Shown here one piece after another: positions 30,801 through 38,695 of a stretch of 38,801 bases of DNA. The notes below the pieces were generated by a model that made no database searches, was not told where the DNA came from, and was given only the letters and a program-made list of their open reading frames with translations. Source of the stretch: Argonema antarcticum A004/B2 (GTDB lineage: Bacteria; Cyanobacteriota; Cyanobacteriia; Cyanobacteriales; Aerosakkonemataceae); the NCBI RefSeq assembly GCF_023333585.1, contig NZ_JAIQZN010000061.1, forward strand, positions 5,513 to 44,313. The letters run 5' to 3'. The stretch's first letter is position 1; each line of letters opens with the position of its first letter. The position numbers and the translations under genes are program-made.

Positions 30801-31620
30801 GCAAATTGTGGGAAATCTACTTTCCAATGCAGTCAAGTTCACCCCTGAAGGTGGGCGTGTTGAAGTTAGACTACAAAAATTGCAAATTGAAGAAGAAAAA
30901 CTTCAATCTGAAATCTTAAATCTGAAATCTGAAATTTCCTATGCCCAAATCCAGGTGAGTGACAACGGCAAAGGGATCGGCGCTGAGTTTCTGCCCCACG
31001 TTTTTGAGGGCTTCCGCCAAGAAGATAGTTCCATTACAAGAGTGGAAGGCGGACTGGGATTGGGACTCACTATTGTGCGTCGCTTGGTGGAACTGCATGG
31101 GGGAACCGTTCAGGCTTTCAGTGAGGGAGAAGGCAAGGGATCGACGTTTACTCTGAAGCTGCCAATCGCAGCTATGAGGCATTCCCAGTCAATGCCTTTG
31201 ATAGTTAGAAATCCAGAAAAATTTAACACACTTTGGGCGATCGATGGTTTGCGAGTACTTGTTGTTGATGATGATGTCGATACTTGCGATTTGATTGCTA
31301 CAGTTCTGACCCAGTATGGAGCGCAGGTGAGGGCGGTGTATTCAGCAAATGAAGCAATGGAGGCAATCGAACAACTAAAGCCGGATGTGTTGGTGAGCGA
31401 TATCGGAATGCCAGAAGAAGATGGCTATACTTTGATCCGCAAAGTGCGGCAAATGGAGACAGAAAAAGGCGGAAAAATTCGTGCGATCGCTCTGACAGCC
31501 TTCGCTAGAGATGAAGATCGTTGGAATGCAATCCAAGCCGGTTTCCAAATGCACGTATCCAAGCCAGTAGAACCAGCTAAATTAGCTACAGTCGTTGCAG
31601 CCCTGATGGGACACACTTGA
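27883..31620 (+). CDS. hybrid sensor histidine kinase with DUF4118, three PAS, two GAF and a receiver
   Basis: 1245 residues from the ATG at 27883, chosen because MKSQHSQVQRYGVAVL fits the usual opening of DUF4118 proteins; TTG 27760, ATG 27805 and ATG 27838 are in-frame alternatives. Order: DUF4118 membrane domain (about 8-105), PAS (115-235), PAS (245-360), GAF (375-535), PAS (540-655), GAF (690-840), HisKA with His865 in VSHELRTPLNS, HATPase (about 970-1105, ending GLGLGLTIVRRLVELHGG), receiver (about 1120-1245, phospho-Asp near 1173 in LVSDIGMP). It senses an unknown cue and passes phosphate to its own receiver. The GAFs lack an obvious bilin Cys. An extra segment of about 20 residues sits inside the HATPase domain. 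Confidence 0.92.
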   Translation: MKSQHSQVQRYGVAVLTVAIALVLTMLLTPLQRTPTPLFFAAVMFSSWYGGFKPGLVATVLSALSLGYCFVGQGHSLPLAFLDNIPLLSVFVIVALLIISLNAARQNAENKLLRSQESFRLVVQGVKDYAIFTLDPNGYVVSWNEGAERIKGYQASEILGQHFSRFYTAEDMEQGKPERVLQVAATEGRFEEEGWRVRKDGSLLWANVVLTGLRDETGNLKGFSKLTREITDRKRTESELQSSLKQLSDINFALDRSSIVARTDRKGIINYVNDKFCEISKYSREELIGQDHRILNSGEHPKEFFLNLWATIASGEVWKGEIKNRAKDGSYYWVDTVIVPFLDERGKPFQYLAIRTDITERKQTEEHLRVRNRQQEAIAHLGQIALASSNIDTLMDEAVTLIAQILEVEYCKVLELLPDGKAVFLRAGVGWQPGLVGQATVGTGIDSQAGYTLLSNEPVIVEDLRTETRFSGPPLLHNHGVVSGLSLIIAGQNRPWGVLGAHTTRSRKFTKDDINFFQAAANILAEAIGRQQAEEALRETEARYRRWIDSNTIGVAVTNFSGNISEVNDAFVEMVGYTREELLEGKVNWQNITPPEYLSLDEQAIEQLRISGVCTPFEKEFIRSDGSRISVLIGITRLAADKDDCLGFAIDISDRKRAEEERTKLLARERAARTLAEAAALRVERLQAVTDAAIAPLSLDDLLHGLLGRIREILQADTAAVLLMDTQNNSLVVKAAKGLEGEAQMQVRIPIGQGFAGRIAAERQPMFIEHDAYTQVYSPVLREKKIQSLVGAPLLIEDRVLGVVHVGTLQSRQFSRDDLYLLQLVADRFAVAIDRANLYEAEQKARQQAEAANRLKDEFLAIVSHELRTPLNSILGWAQMLRTRNLNEALTKKALETIERNAKQQVMLINDILDVSRIIRGKIRLSIQPVNLVRIIEQAIETIKPAAEAKAIQVESALDVVVGEVKGDPDRLQQIVGNLLSNAVKFTPEGGRVEVRLQKLQIEEEKLQSEILNLKSEISYAQIQVSDNGKGIGAEFLPHVFEGFRQEDSSITRVEGGLGLGLTIVRRLVELHGGTVQAFSEGEGKGSTFTLKLPIAAMRHSQSMPLIVRNPEKFNTLWAIDGLRVLVVDDDVDTCDLIATVLTQYGAQVRAVYSANEAMEAIEQLKPDVLVSDIGMPEEDGYTLIRKVRQMETEKGGKIRAIALTAFARDEDRWNAIQAGFQMHVSKPVEPAKLATVVAALMGHT

Positions 31621-32204
31621 ATTCAGATTGCAGATGGCAGATTTAAAATTAGCTTCACCAATTACCAATGTTTTTATATGAGAGGTGAGGATTTTACTTG
31701 GAGTATACTGCTTTGTTTGGTGAAGCGACATCGATCTCACTAAATTTTCTGTTGTCATCTTTGGTTAATTTTTTACCGCAGATAAAGAGGGATACACGCA
31801 GATGCACGCAGATATGAAAAGGCGACTTTTTTATGTATAGCAACCGCTGCTTAAGGACATGATATATAGCAATCGCCAAGGCAGTTATACCCAATCCGGG
31901 TTGATTACCCTCGTTATTCTCTCCCTCTTATTCTTGGCGTTCTTGGCGTCTTGGCGGTTTGTTCAAAAGGGGGTATTTAACCCGGATTTAGTATTAGGAC
32001 GTTCTTATAGCAACCGCCAGGGCGATTAAGCCAACTCCAACTGTTACATGAAGTCCATAATCCCTTACGGAGTAACCTCTTCCCTCTTCCCTCTTCCCTA
32101 GCCCCTAGCCCCTAGCCCCTAGTCCCTAGGTATAATTCCTAAAACGTTGGCGGATTCTAGACCCTTCTTACCCTAGCCCCCCCTAGCCCCTAGTCCCTAG
32201 AACA
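31621..32204. other. intergenic region of mosaic repeats, no gene seen
   Basis: It contains AT-rich sequence, a stretch ACCGCAGATAAAGAGGGATA with CGCAGATGCACGCAGATA, and two segments with the stem of the 8077-8178 repeat (near 31843-31890 and 32008-32030). A run of CCTAGCC/CCCTAGT heptamers (32090-32130) follows, then the inverted segment AAAACGTTGGCGGATTC (32139-32155), and more heptamers up to the start of the WD40 gene. No promoter or ribosome site can be named; the WD40 ATG directly follows CCCTAGAACA. Confidence 0.75.
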
Positions 32205-33404
32205 ATGACAGAAAACTATAATCAACCCAGAGACTACGATGCTGTCCTTGGCGGTGAAAACCCAACTCCGGCAAGTGGTGTAGTTTTGGGAGGAATTGAA
32301 GGTGTCAGGAGACGTTTTACAAGTGCTGTTGTCGAACACCGAATTGCGGCGATTAAAGAGGCGCTAAAATATAAAAAATCTGGCTTGGAAATAGTGATTC
32401 AAGCTTTGCTAGATGAGTCAGAGATGGTCAAGCGATCGGCTTATCTACTTTTGCGACAACATCCAAATCCAGAAGTACGTAAAGCTTTGCAATCTTACAA
32501 TTTTTATCGATTTTTTGATTGTCTTCGCACTCTCAAAGGTGGAACGGAGATTTCCATTAGTCCAGATAGTGAAACAGTTGCTGTTCTAGGCAGCAACAAG
32601 ACAATTAAAGTCTCGGAATTAAAGACTGGAGAATTACTCTACACTGTACCTAAATATTCAAAATGTCAGCAATTTTTTGTAATCGATTCAGATAAAAAAA
32701 CACTGATTAGGAGTATACATAGTTCGAGTGATTTAGTAGAGGTTTGGTATGAGGGAGAATTACAGCATACTCTTTACGGACATGAAGATCGGCTGAGAGC
32801 GATCGCAATTAGTCCCGACAAACAAACCCTTGCCACTGGCGGTGACGACAAAACTATCAAAATTTGGAATTTAGACAACGGAAAACTAATATTTAATATC
32901 AGCCATTTGTTAACTTGGGGAACGCACAAAGGAGCAGTTTTGTGCCTTGTATTCAGTCCAGACGGGCAAACTCTCGCCAGTGGCGGTGCCGATCAAAGTA
33001 TTAAACTATGGAATTTGCGTAATAGAGATAAACCACGTAATTTGAGAGTGCCTTGTTATGGCTTTTTTTCAATGGTGATTAGTCCAGACGGAAAAAATCT
33101 TGCCGCCGCCTGTTACGACAACAGAATTCGACTTTGGCATCTGGATACAGGGGAATTAATACACACTTTAAAACAGCTTCCATTAGGAGCAAATTGCCTT
33201 GCTTTCAGTCCCGACGGAGTGACTTTGGCGAGTGGTGGTAATTACGATGGAACAATCAAATTTTGGAATGTACAAACAGGAGAATTACTTCACACTTTGA
33301 CAGGACACGATAATTCTGTTAGTTGTCTTGCTTTTAGTTGGGATGGACAAACTTTGGTTAGCGGTTCTCAGGATAAAACGATTAAAGTTTGGGGAATACA
33401 ATAG
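32205..33404 (+). CDS. WD40-repeat protein with N-terminal HEAT-like domain
   Basis: A 399-residue protein. The first 105 residues (YNQPRDYDAVLGGENPTPAS, GVVLGGIEGVRRRF, AAIKEAL, LDESEMVKRSAYLLLRQHPN) form a helical HEAT-like domain frequent at the front of cyanobacterial WD40 proteins. At least five WD40 repeats follow, with units such as SPDKQTLATGGDDKTIKIWN, SPDGQTLASGGADQSIKLWN and SWDGQTLVSGSQDKTIKVWG, plus two more diverged ones at about 115-190. It is likely a scaffold for protein assembly; partner unknown. The ATG is used directly after a heptamer array, without a clear ribosome site. Confidence 0.88.
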   Translation: MTENYNQPRDYDAVLGGENPTPASGVVLGGIEGVRRRFTSAVVEHRIAAIKEALKYKKSGLEIVIQALLDESEMVKRSAYLLLRQHPNPEVRKALQSYNFYRFFDCLRTLKGGTEISISPDSETVAVLGSNKTIKVSELKTGELLYTVPKYSKCQQFFVIDSDKKTLIRSIHSSSDLVEVWYEGELQHTLYGHEDRLRAIAISPDKQTLATGGDDKTIKIWNLDNGKLIFNISHLLTWGTHKGAVLCLVFSPDGQTLASGGADQSIKLWNLRNRDKPRNLRVPCYGFFSMVISPDGKNLAAACYDNRIRLWHLDTGELIHTLKQLPLGANCLAFSPDGVTLASGGNYDGTIKFWNVQTGELLHTLTGHDNSVSCLAFSWDGQTLVSGSQDKTIKVWGIQ

Positions 33405-33422
33405 ACCTCTTCAAAAAAGAAT

Positions 33423-33450
33423 GTAGAGACGTTTCATGAAACGTCTCTAC
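33423..33450. terminator. 28-bp perfect palindrome after the WD40 gene
   Basis: GTAGAGACGTTTCA followed immediately by TGAAACGTCTCTAC. It lies 19 bp after the stop and could end transcription of the WD40 gene, though no U-run follows. The sequence GTAGAGACG...CGTCTCTAC is also a common palindromic repeat in cyanobacteria. Confidence 0.5.
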
Positions 33451-33524
33451 AAGGGTTACAGGTAACGCACCTTTAATTTCTGGAGAAGTCTAATAGACAA
33501 GATTGAGAAAATATTTAGAATGAC

Positions 33525-33616
33525 TAGGACTTACGCAATCGCCCCCCTTTGCCCCAGCCCCCAGTCACAGAGGCAGGGGCAAAGGGGGGCAAAATCTAAG
33601 CTTGTGCGTAAGTTCT
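33525..33616. repeat. MITE-like hairpin with GGACTTACGCA-type ends
   Basis: The ends AGGACTTACGCA and TGCGTAAGTTCT are inverted with one mismatch. Inside them, GCCCCCCTTTGCCCC and GGGGCAAAGGGGGGC are exact reverse complements over 15 bp. The whole about 92 bp can fold into a long hairpin. Elements of this kind are widespread in filamentous cyanobacteria. It lies 60 bp before the RelE-like/Shedu-like pair. Confidence 0.75.
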
Positions 33617-33676
33617 GATTACGCTAAGATAGAGAAAATTTTACTTAAAAATTGTCAAGTCTAGCAGGGGATATTT

Positions 33677-33988
33677 ATGAAAGTTAACGAAAGTAGAATC
33701 ATAATTGATAGCAGTGTCCTTCCTGGACTGGATGTACTGTCAGAAGAAGAAAGAGAAAGTGTTTTGAAGGCGATCGATTCTCTTGAAAAATTTTCGACTG
33801 AGCAACCCCTTGACTATAATATCAAAAAAATTCAGGAAGATGAGCAACTTTATCTAATCCAGGTCGATAGTAGCCTCAGACTCATTTTTAGAGTAACCGA
33901 TCGGGAAAAAATTGAGATTTTAGAGCTTTTTAGACGGGAAATGATAGAATATATGTTTAGAAAAAAGCCCCAAGTATGGAATAGATGA
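33677..33988 (+). CDS. RelE/ParE-like protein preceding a Shedu-like nuclease
   Basis: A 103-residue protein. VLSEEERESVLKAIDSLEKF is the pair of N-terminal helices, followed by beta strands LYLIQVDSSLRLIFRVTDRE and KIEILELFRREMIEYMF, the layout of RelE-superfamily proteins. Catalytic residues cannot be assigned with confidence. Its stop overlaps the next ATG by four bases (ATGA), the type of coupling seen in TA pairs, but the partner is a nuclease-like protein and not an antitoxin. I do not know its role. Confidence 0.65.
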   Translation: MKVNESRIIIDSSVLPGLDVLSEEERESVLKAIDSLEKFSTEQPLDYNIKKIQEDEQLYLIQVDSSLRLIFRVTDREKIEILELFRREMIEYMFRKKPQVWNR

Positions 33989-34623
33989 AAAACTTTTCAG
34001 CACTTGAATTTGACCAGAGTCTTTGTCGGTCTGAAATCGGTGAACTACAACAACTGCTTCAACGCCGACGGGGTTTATCGGAACGTGACGACATCATCCC
34101 ATTTTTTAGGAAACGCCAGCATTTATCTGCATTTGTGGCATCTTATCACCCTGATATTATTAGACGAGATAGAATTGCGTTTGAATATGACATATTTGGA
34201 GATTTTGCTAGCGATTTGGTAGTGGGAGATTGGATAAATAGAGCCTATTGTTTTGTTGAATTTGAAGACGCAGCAACAAACAGCATCTTTGTAGCTAAAG
34301 CCGGAAAAAACACTCCAGAATGGTCGCCCAGATTTGAGCGTGGATTAAGTCAGATCGTAGATTGGTTCTGGAAACTTGATGATCTAGAAAGGACAGATGA
34401 TTTCGAGAATAGGTTTAATGGCAGAACTATTGATTATATAGGATTACTCATTATAGGTAGAAATGAGAATCTCGAACTAAGAGAAAGAAGAAGACTAGAA
34501 TGGCGTCAGCAAAAAATGATAGTCAATTCTAAGCATATCTATTGTGTTACTTATGATAAACTATGTGCCGATCTCTCAGCCCGTATAGCTCGGTATCAGT
34601 TTAGCGAACAAGTAGATACTTAG
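33985..34623 (+). CDS. Shedu-like DUF4263 nuclease
   Basis: A 212-residue protein. EYDIFGDFASDLVVGD (67-82), CFVEFEDA (89-96), SPRFERGLSQIVDWFWKLDD (114-133), LLIIGR and RRLEWR fit the DUF4263 C-terminal domain of Shedu (SduA) antiphage proteins, a PD-(D/E)XK nuclease. The Asp77/Asp82 pair, Glu92 and Glu94 and Gln123 are candidates for the active site; the last acidic position is E-x-E rather than E-x-K. Full SduA has a longer N-terminal sensor region, here reduced to about 55 residues. It is coupled to the RelE-like gene before it. Defence is inferred from the family. Confidence 0.75.
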   Translation: MKNFSALEFDQSLCRSEIGELQQLLQRRRGLSERDDIIPFFRKRQHLSAFVASYHPDIIRRDRIAFEYDIFGDFASDLVVGDWINRAYCFVEFEDAATNSIFVAKAGKNTPEWSPRFERGLSQIVDWFWKLDDLERTDDFENRFNGRTIDYIGLLIIGRNENLELRERRRLEWRQQKMIVNSKHIYCVTYDKLCADLSARIARYQFSEQVDT

Positions 34624-34675
34624 AAAATTGATAGTATTCCATTCCTCTGTTGCAACCAACTCATAAACCTCACAC

Positions 34676-34717
34676 AAAGAGCGATCGCTCACCAATTCAG
34701 TTAGAGCGATCGCTCAC
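34676..34717. repeat. two HIP1-centred palindromes between convergent genes
   Basis: GAGCGATCGCTC occurs twice, 19 bp apart (AAAGAGCGATCGCTCACCAA and TTAGAGCGATCGCTCACAAA). Both are perfect 12-bp palindromes. The gap between 34623 and 34742 holds nothing else. Confidence 0.8.
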
Positions 34718-34741
34718 AAAGATAATCAAATAGTCGAGAGT

Positions 34742-35917
34742 TTACGGCCTGTTAACTGGTGGAACTTGCGGTAAATTTGGATCTTGATCGACGTTACTCA
34801 TATTGTCAGGATCGATCTCACCAGCAGTCAAGAAATGGAAAGTTTCTTGATAGAGACTCTGCCAAAAACGATTGCTCATTTGCTGACTGACCTCAGTAGG
34901 ATCTACCATCGGGTGTGGCACCATGTCGCCAGAAGAATAAAGATAGCAGCGGTGTCCGTTGCGATCGCCTCCTATATCTTCAAAAAATTCTTGGTTAGTA
35001 TCAAGATCGGCGGCATCCTCATTTTGTGTCAGCACTAGAAATGTAGGAATATCCCTTAAAATATGTACGTTATTGGGATTGCGTACAAAGCTGCCAAAGC
35101 GATCGGCCCCAGTGAAACAGCCCACAGGGAAACGCAACGAAGGGTCCCAGCCTAATTCGCTGATATCCAGTGGCCCCGCCAACATGACATACTGCCGCCG
35201 TTCCACCCCATAAACCTTTAGCAGCGGTGCGTAAGCTACCACCCGTTTAATACGTTCTGGTTTGTCTGCGGCCAAACCAAGTGCCACAGACCCACCCACC
35301 GACAACCCGATCGTATAAATAGGCCCAGGCATAGCGTCCAATTCTGCCAGCCGATCGCGTGCATCTTTGAGATAATTCATGTCAGAAGAGATAAAATACT
35401 CCTCAAAGTCCCGGTCATTGTCAAGCTCGATCGCCTTCATAATATCTAATAACCGAGGTTCGATGGTCAGCAACCGAGACACCAAAGCAATCTGTTGGCG
35501 ATAACCGGGACGACGAAATGTGCCCGGATCTGCCGCCAAATTGGCAAAAAAGTTCTGCAAAACTGGGTCATTCTGCACCTTTTCCCGCAGCGGATTAGCA
35601 ATTTCTGGCTTGAGATCGACTTGCGGCCAATATTTGTCTGCCGGGATAAAAGTATGACCGGCCAAAGTTGCTTGATAAACATTAAACCCATTGCGGAACA
35701 GATAATCTGCTAACCGCGACATCTGGTGAGGCTTGTTACTGAAGCCGTGGAATATCAGCACTGTACCGCGAATTGCTTCTCCCGCTTCGTGGAACTGGTA
35801 GTAAGGATAAGCCCCAGATCGATGGTCTGAGTTAGCATCGATGCTGTGGATATACGCATCAATCTTCTGCTTAGTTTGAGCGATCTGCTCGGTGCTGGGG
35901 GTAAAATTAGTATCCAT
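34742..35917 (-). CDS. alpha/beta hydrolase
   Basis: A 391-residue protein. The oxyanion-side motif TVLIFHGFSNKPHQMSRLAD is near residue 52. The nucleophile elbow GLSVGGSVALG gives the catalytic Ser near residue 205. A helical insertion of about 90 residues (110-190) forms a lid. A candidate His lies in VPHPMVDP near residue 345, with acidic residues before it. There is no signal peptide, so the enzyme acts in the cytoplasm. Substrate unknown; it resembles serine aminopeptidase or lysophospholipase-like hydrolases. It is not obviously in an operon with rppA upstream on the same strand (gap 186 bp). Confidence 0.85.
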   Translation of the reverse strand: MDTNFTPSTEQIAQTKQKIDAYIHSIDANSDHRSGAYPYYQFHEAGEAIRGTVLIFHGFSNKPHQMSRLADYLFRNGFNVYQATLAGHTFIPADKYWPQVDLKPEIANPLREKVQNDPVLQNFFANLAADPGTFRRPGYRQQIALVSRLLTIEPRLLDIMKAIELDNDRDFEEYFISSDMNYLKDARDRLAELDAMPGPIYTIGLSVGGSVALGLAADKPERIKRVVAYAPLLKVYGVERRQYVMLAGPLDISELGWDPSLRFPVGCFTGADRFGSFVRNPNNVHILRDIPTFLVLTQNEDAADLDTNQEFFEDIGGDRNGHRCYLYSSGDMVPHPMVDPTEVSQQMSNRFWQSLYQETFHFLTAGEIDPDNMSNVDQDPNLPQVPPVNRP

Positions 35918-36103
35918 GCAGTTAATTTTAAACTCCGTAGTGTTTGCTTTGAGCTTTAGCCGATCGCCAACTTATTTCAAGATAAAGCTAAAACAATCGG
36001 GATTTTTCCTAAATTTAGCTGCCAATCAGAGTCTAATGTTCAAAAAAGGCGATCGTGAAAAAGTAATTATTCGCTCAAATGAGCAATGATTAATGACTAA
36101 TGA

Positions 36104-36793
36104 CTAATCACCAATTTCTCCAAAACGATAACCTTTACCATAGACGGTGTGAATCAACTGAGTTTCACCAACAGCTTCAATCTTGCGCCGCAGCAGGCGA
36201 ATTAAAGCTGCTAATACATTGCTACTAGGTCGATCGCCTTCTGCCCAAAGTTCTTGATGCAGTTGATCGTGAGTCAACAATTGACCGGGATGGCGCATGA
36301 AATATGCCAACAAATCATTCTCTTTTTCCGATAAATCAATTGTGCGTCCGCGACGATAAGCTACTTGATTGTCGCCATCTAACTCTAAATCGCCTACTCG
36401 CAACCGCTGGGTTGTTGAGGTAGATTCTAGCACAGTCGATCGCCTGAGCAATGCTCTAACTCGTGCTAGTAACTCTCGCAATTCAAAAGGTTTTACCAGA
36501 TAATCATCTGCCCCCGCGTCCAATCCCTGTACGCGATCGTCCAAAGTATCTTTGGCGGTAAGAAATAACACTGGTGTCGTGAGTCCGGTACGTCGCAATT
36601 GCTGGCAAATTTCCAACCCACTTATTTGCGGCAGCATCCAATCCAGAATCAGCAAGTCATAATCGCCTTGGGCCGCTAACTGACTTCCAGAATTTCCATT
36701 ATAAGCCACATCGACGCTGTAACCTTCGCGACTTAACACAGCTTTGAGCGGTTCAGTTAGTTCAACTTCATCATCAACTAGAAGAATTCGCAT
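36104..36793 (-). CDS. rppA: OmpR-family response regulator, RppA-type
   Basis: A 229-residue protein. The receiver opens MRILLVDDEVELTEPLKAVL and has phospho-acceptor Asp51 in LLILDWMLP and Lys in YLVKPFELRELLARVRALLR. The winged-helix DNA-binding domain follows (about 130-229: ELDGDNQVAYRRGRTIDLSE, SNVLAALIRLLRRKIEA, IHTVYGKGYRFG). Length and wording fit cyanobacterial RppA, known in Synechocystis for redox and metal-responsive control. The usual partner kinase RppB is not beside it, so it is an orphan here or uses a kinase elsewhere. Confidence 0.9.
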   Translation of the reverse strand: MRILLVDDEVELTEPLKAVLSREGYSVDVAYNGNSGSQLAAQGDYDLLILDWMLPQISGLEICQQLRRTGLTTPVLFLTAKDTLDDRVQGLDAGADDYLVKPFELRELLARVRALLRRSTVLESTSTTQRLRVGDLELDGDNQVAYRRGRTIDLSEKENDLLAYFMRHPGQLLTHDQLHQELWAEGDRPSSNVLAALIRLLRRKIEAVGETQLIHTVYGKGYRFGEIGD

Positions 36794-37111
36794 AAGTACG
36801 GCATGGAACAGAGGAAATTTTAGATTAAAGATTAAAGATTAAACTTCTATCTTAAATGTCCCACTTTAAAGAGGATGTGGGTAAATATTTGAAATAAAGC
36901 AACCGCCTTAGCGGTTAAGACATTCTGAATTCCACCAAACCCTTGATTCTAAACACTTCTTCCCCTAGTCCCTAGCCCCTAGTCCCTAATCCCTAGCTAT
37001 AAGTTGACTGCTAAAGGTCTGTAATAGGGAATTATGAGAGTATTGCACTTATGGGTTTAAATTTGAAAAGCGATCGACTCCATCGCATATAAGAGAGGGA
37101 ATGAGCCTGCC
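36794..37111. other. intergenic mosaic repeat with inverted copy of the 8077-8178 element
   Basis: It includes AAGATTAAAGATTAAAC, then AGCAACCGCCTTAGCGGTTA and AGACATTCTGAATTCC (36898-36934), which is the reverse complement of 8140-8177 with a few changes kept complementary in the stem. A run of TCCCCTAGTCCC and CTAGCCC heptamers follows (36961-36996). The last 30 bp contain AAGAGAGGGA, a possible ribosome site 11 bases before the kinase ATG. Confidence 0.75.
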
Positions 37112-38683
37112 ATGCAACCACCCCTGCCTCTGGGAACTATCCTCCAAAACCACTATCGCTTGACCAAAGTTCTGGGTCAAGGGGGATTTGGCCGTACTTA
37201 CTTAGCAGAAGACCAATCCCGATTTAACGAACTTTGCGTCCTCAAAGAATATACCCCACGCTTGACGACCGATTACGCCTTAGAGAAGTCAAAGGAACTT
37301 TTCCAAAGGGAAGGAGAGGTTCTGTATAAAACCCACCATCCCCAAATTCCTAAGTTTCGGGGCACTTTTGAGCAGGGCAAACGCTTGTTTTTAGTGCAGG
37401 ATTATGCTTATGGTAAGAGCTACAGCACGCTGCTGCAAGAACGCCGACAGGAAGGTCGCACGTTTTCAGAAAGCGAAATTGTGGAGTTTTTGCAGCAAAT
37501 GTTGCCTGTTTTAGCTCATATTCATGAGAAGGGGATTATTCATCGCGATATTTCACCAGACAATATCATTTTCAGGGAGAGCGATCGCCTACCCGTACTG
37601 ATCGACTTTGGCGCAGTCAAAGAAAAAGCCGCGCAGTTGGACACAACGGGAAATATTCCCCCAGCAACTACCGTAGGTAAACTGGGCTACGCACCCCCCG
37701 AACAACTCCAGACAGGAGAAGTTTACCCAAACAGCGACATCTACGCTTTAGGGGTGACGGCAGTGGTGTTGATGACTGGGCGCAAACCGCAGGAATTATT
37801 GGAACAATCAAGCATGACTTGGCGTTGGGAACTTTTGCCTCCCACCATCAGCCTTGGCATTTTCAACCTGCTCAAGAAAATGATGGCTCCCAGACCTTAT
37901 AATCGCTATCAGTCAGCGATCGAAGTTAGCCAAGCTTTGCGAGCTTGGGGTGGTATAACAACTGCGGCATCAGTCATAACTGCCAAAAAATCACAGGTGA
38001 GGCGGACTACACCCCATCCTCCCACACGCAAAATTTCTGCGATCGCCAATAACCTATCAAATTTACCGCCGATCGGTGCAGCCATAGCTTTATTAGTTAT
38101 CTTTGGCTTTTTCATCTTGTTCGGTTTAATGGTTCCGACTAAATCGGTAAAAACCTTGAATCAAGTAGCAAGCACTCCCACACCTGTACCAACGCCAACA
38201 ACTGGCGATGTATCTCCCACACCTGTACCAACACCCAGCATCGCACCAACTCCTACTCCCGAACCAATTAGCACCAGCGAAACCCTCAGTCCAGTATTGG
38301 GAGAAACAACCTCCAAAGAGGGAAATCTCAAAACCAACCAAACCATTACCTACATTTTTTCCGCTCAGCAAGGTCAGCAATTAAGTATTGCTGTGGTTAG
38401 AGGAAATGTTTCGATAACAGTGTTAGCACCCAATCGAATACCGATCGATTTTCAAGCTAAGCAAGTGCAGCGATGGGAAGGCTTGCTCCCTTTGGCTGGA
38501 GACTACTATATTGAACTAAGTTCGATCGCAGGAGCTACCGATAGTGACTACAAGCTGGACGTTATTTTGACGAACCCCGTACAACCTACCCCCAGTGAGA
38601 GTCTCCAACCTATCCCCGAATTAAACCTCCCGAACGATAATTCTTCCTTATCTCCCCTCCTAGAGGAAACCCCTAGCCCCTAG
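37112..38683 (+). CDS. Ser/Thr protein kinase with membrane segment and PPC-like sensor domain
   Basis: A 523-residue protein. The kinase domain (about 15-275) has the glycine loop LGQGGFGRTYLAED, the VAIK-type Lys in CVLKEYTP, the catalytic loop HRDISPDNIIF and the DFG motif LIDFGAVKE, so it should be active. One membrane segment lies at about 322-345 (AAIALLVIFGFFILFGLMVP). A Pro/Thr-rich linker follows (about 350-395, PTPVPTPTTG). The outer domain has NLKTNQTITYIFSAQQGQQL and GDYYIELSSIAGATDSDYKL, a PPC-like beta fold. Signal outside, kinase inside. The stop codon lies in a CCCCTAGCCCCTAG heptamer. Confidence 0.9.
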   Translation: MQPPLPLGTILQNHYRLTKVLGQGGFGRTYLAEDQSRFNELCVLKEYTPRLTTDYALEKSKELFQREGEVLYKTHHPQIPKFRGTFEQGKRLFLVQDYAYGKSYSTLLQERRQEGRTFSESEIVEFLQQMLPVLAHIHEKGIIHRDISPDNIIFRESDRLPVLIDFGAVKEKAAQLDTTGNIPPATTVGKLGYAPPEQLQTGEVYPNSDIYALGVTAVVLMTGRKPQELLEQSSMTWRWELLPPTISLGIFNLLKKMMAPRPYNRYQSAIEVSQALRAWGGITTAASVITAKKSQVRRTTPHPPTRKISAIANNLSNLPPIGAAIALLVIFGFFILFGLMVPTKSVKTLNQVASTPTPVPTPTTGDVSPTPVPTPSIAPTPTPEPISTSETLSPVLGETTSKEGNLKTNQTITYIFSAQQGQQLSIAVVRGNVSITVLAPNRIPIDFQAKQVQRWEGLLPLAGDYYIELSSIAGATDSDYKLDVILTNPVQPTPSESLQPIPELNLPNDNSSLSPLLEETPSP

Positions 38684-38695
38684 AAAAGTCAAAAG

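Noticed and set aside
31694-31894. 66-residue minus-strand ORF
   Set aside because: It lies over the mosaic repeats and has no recognisable domain or ribosome site.
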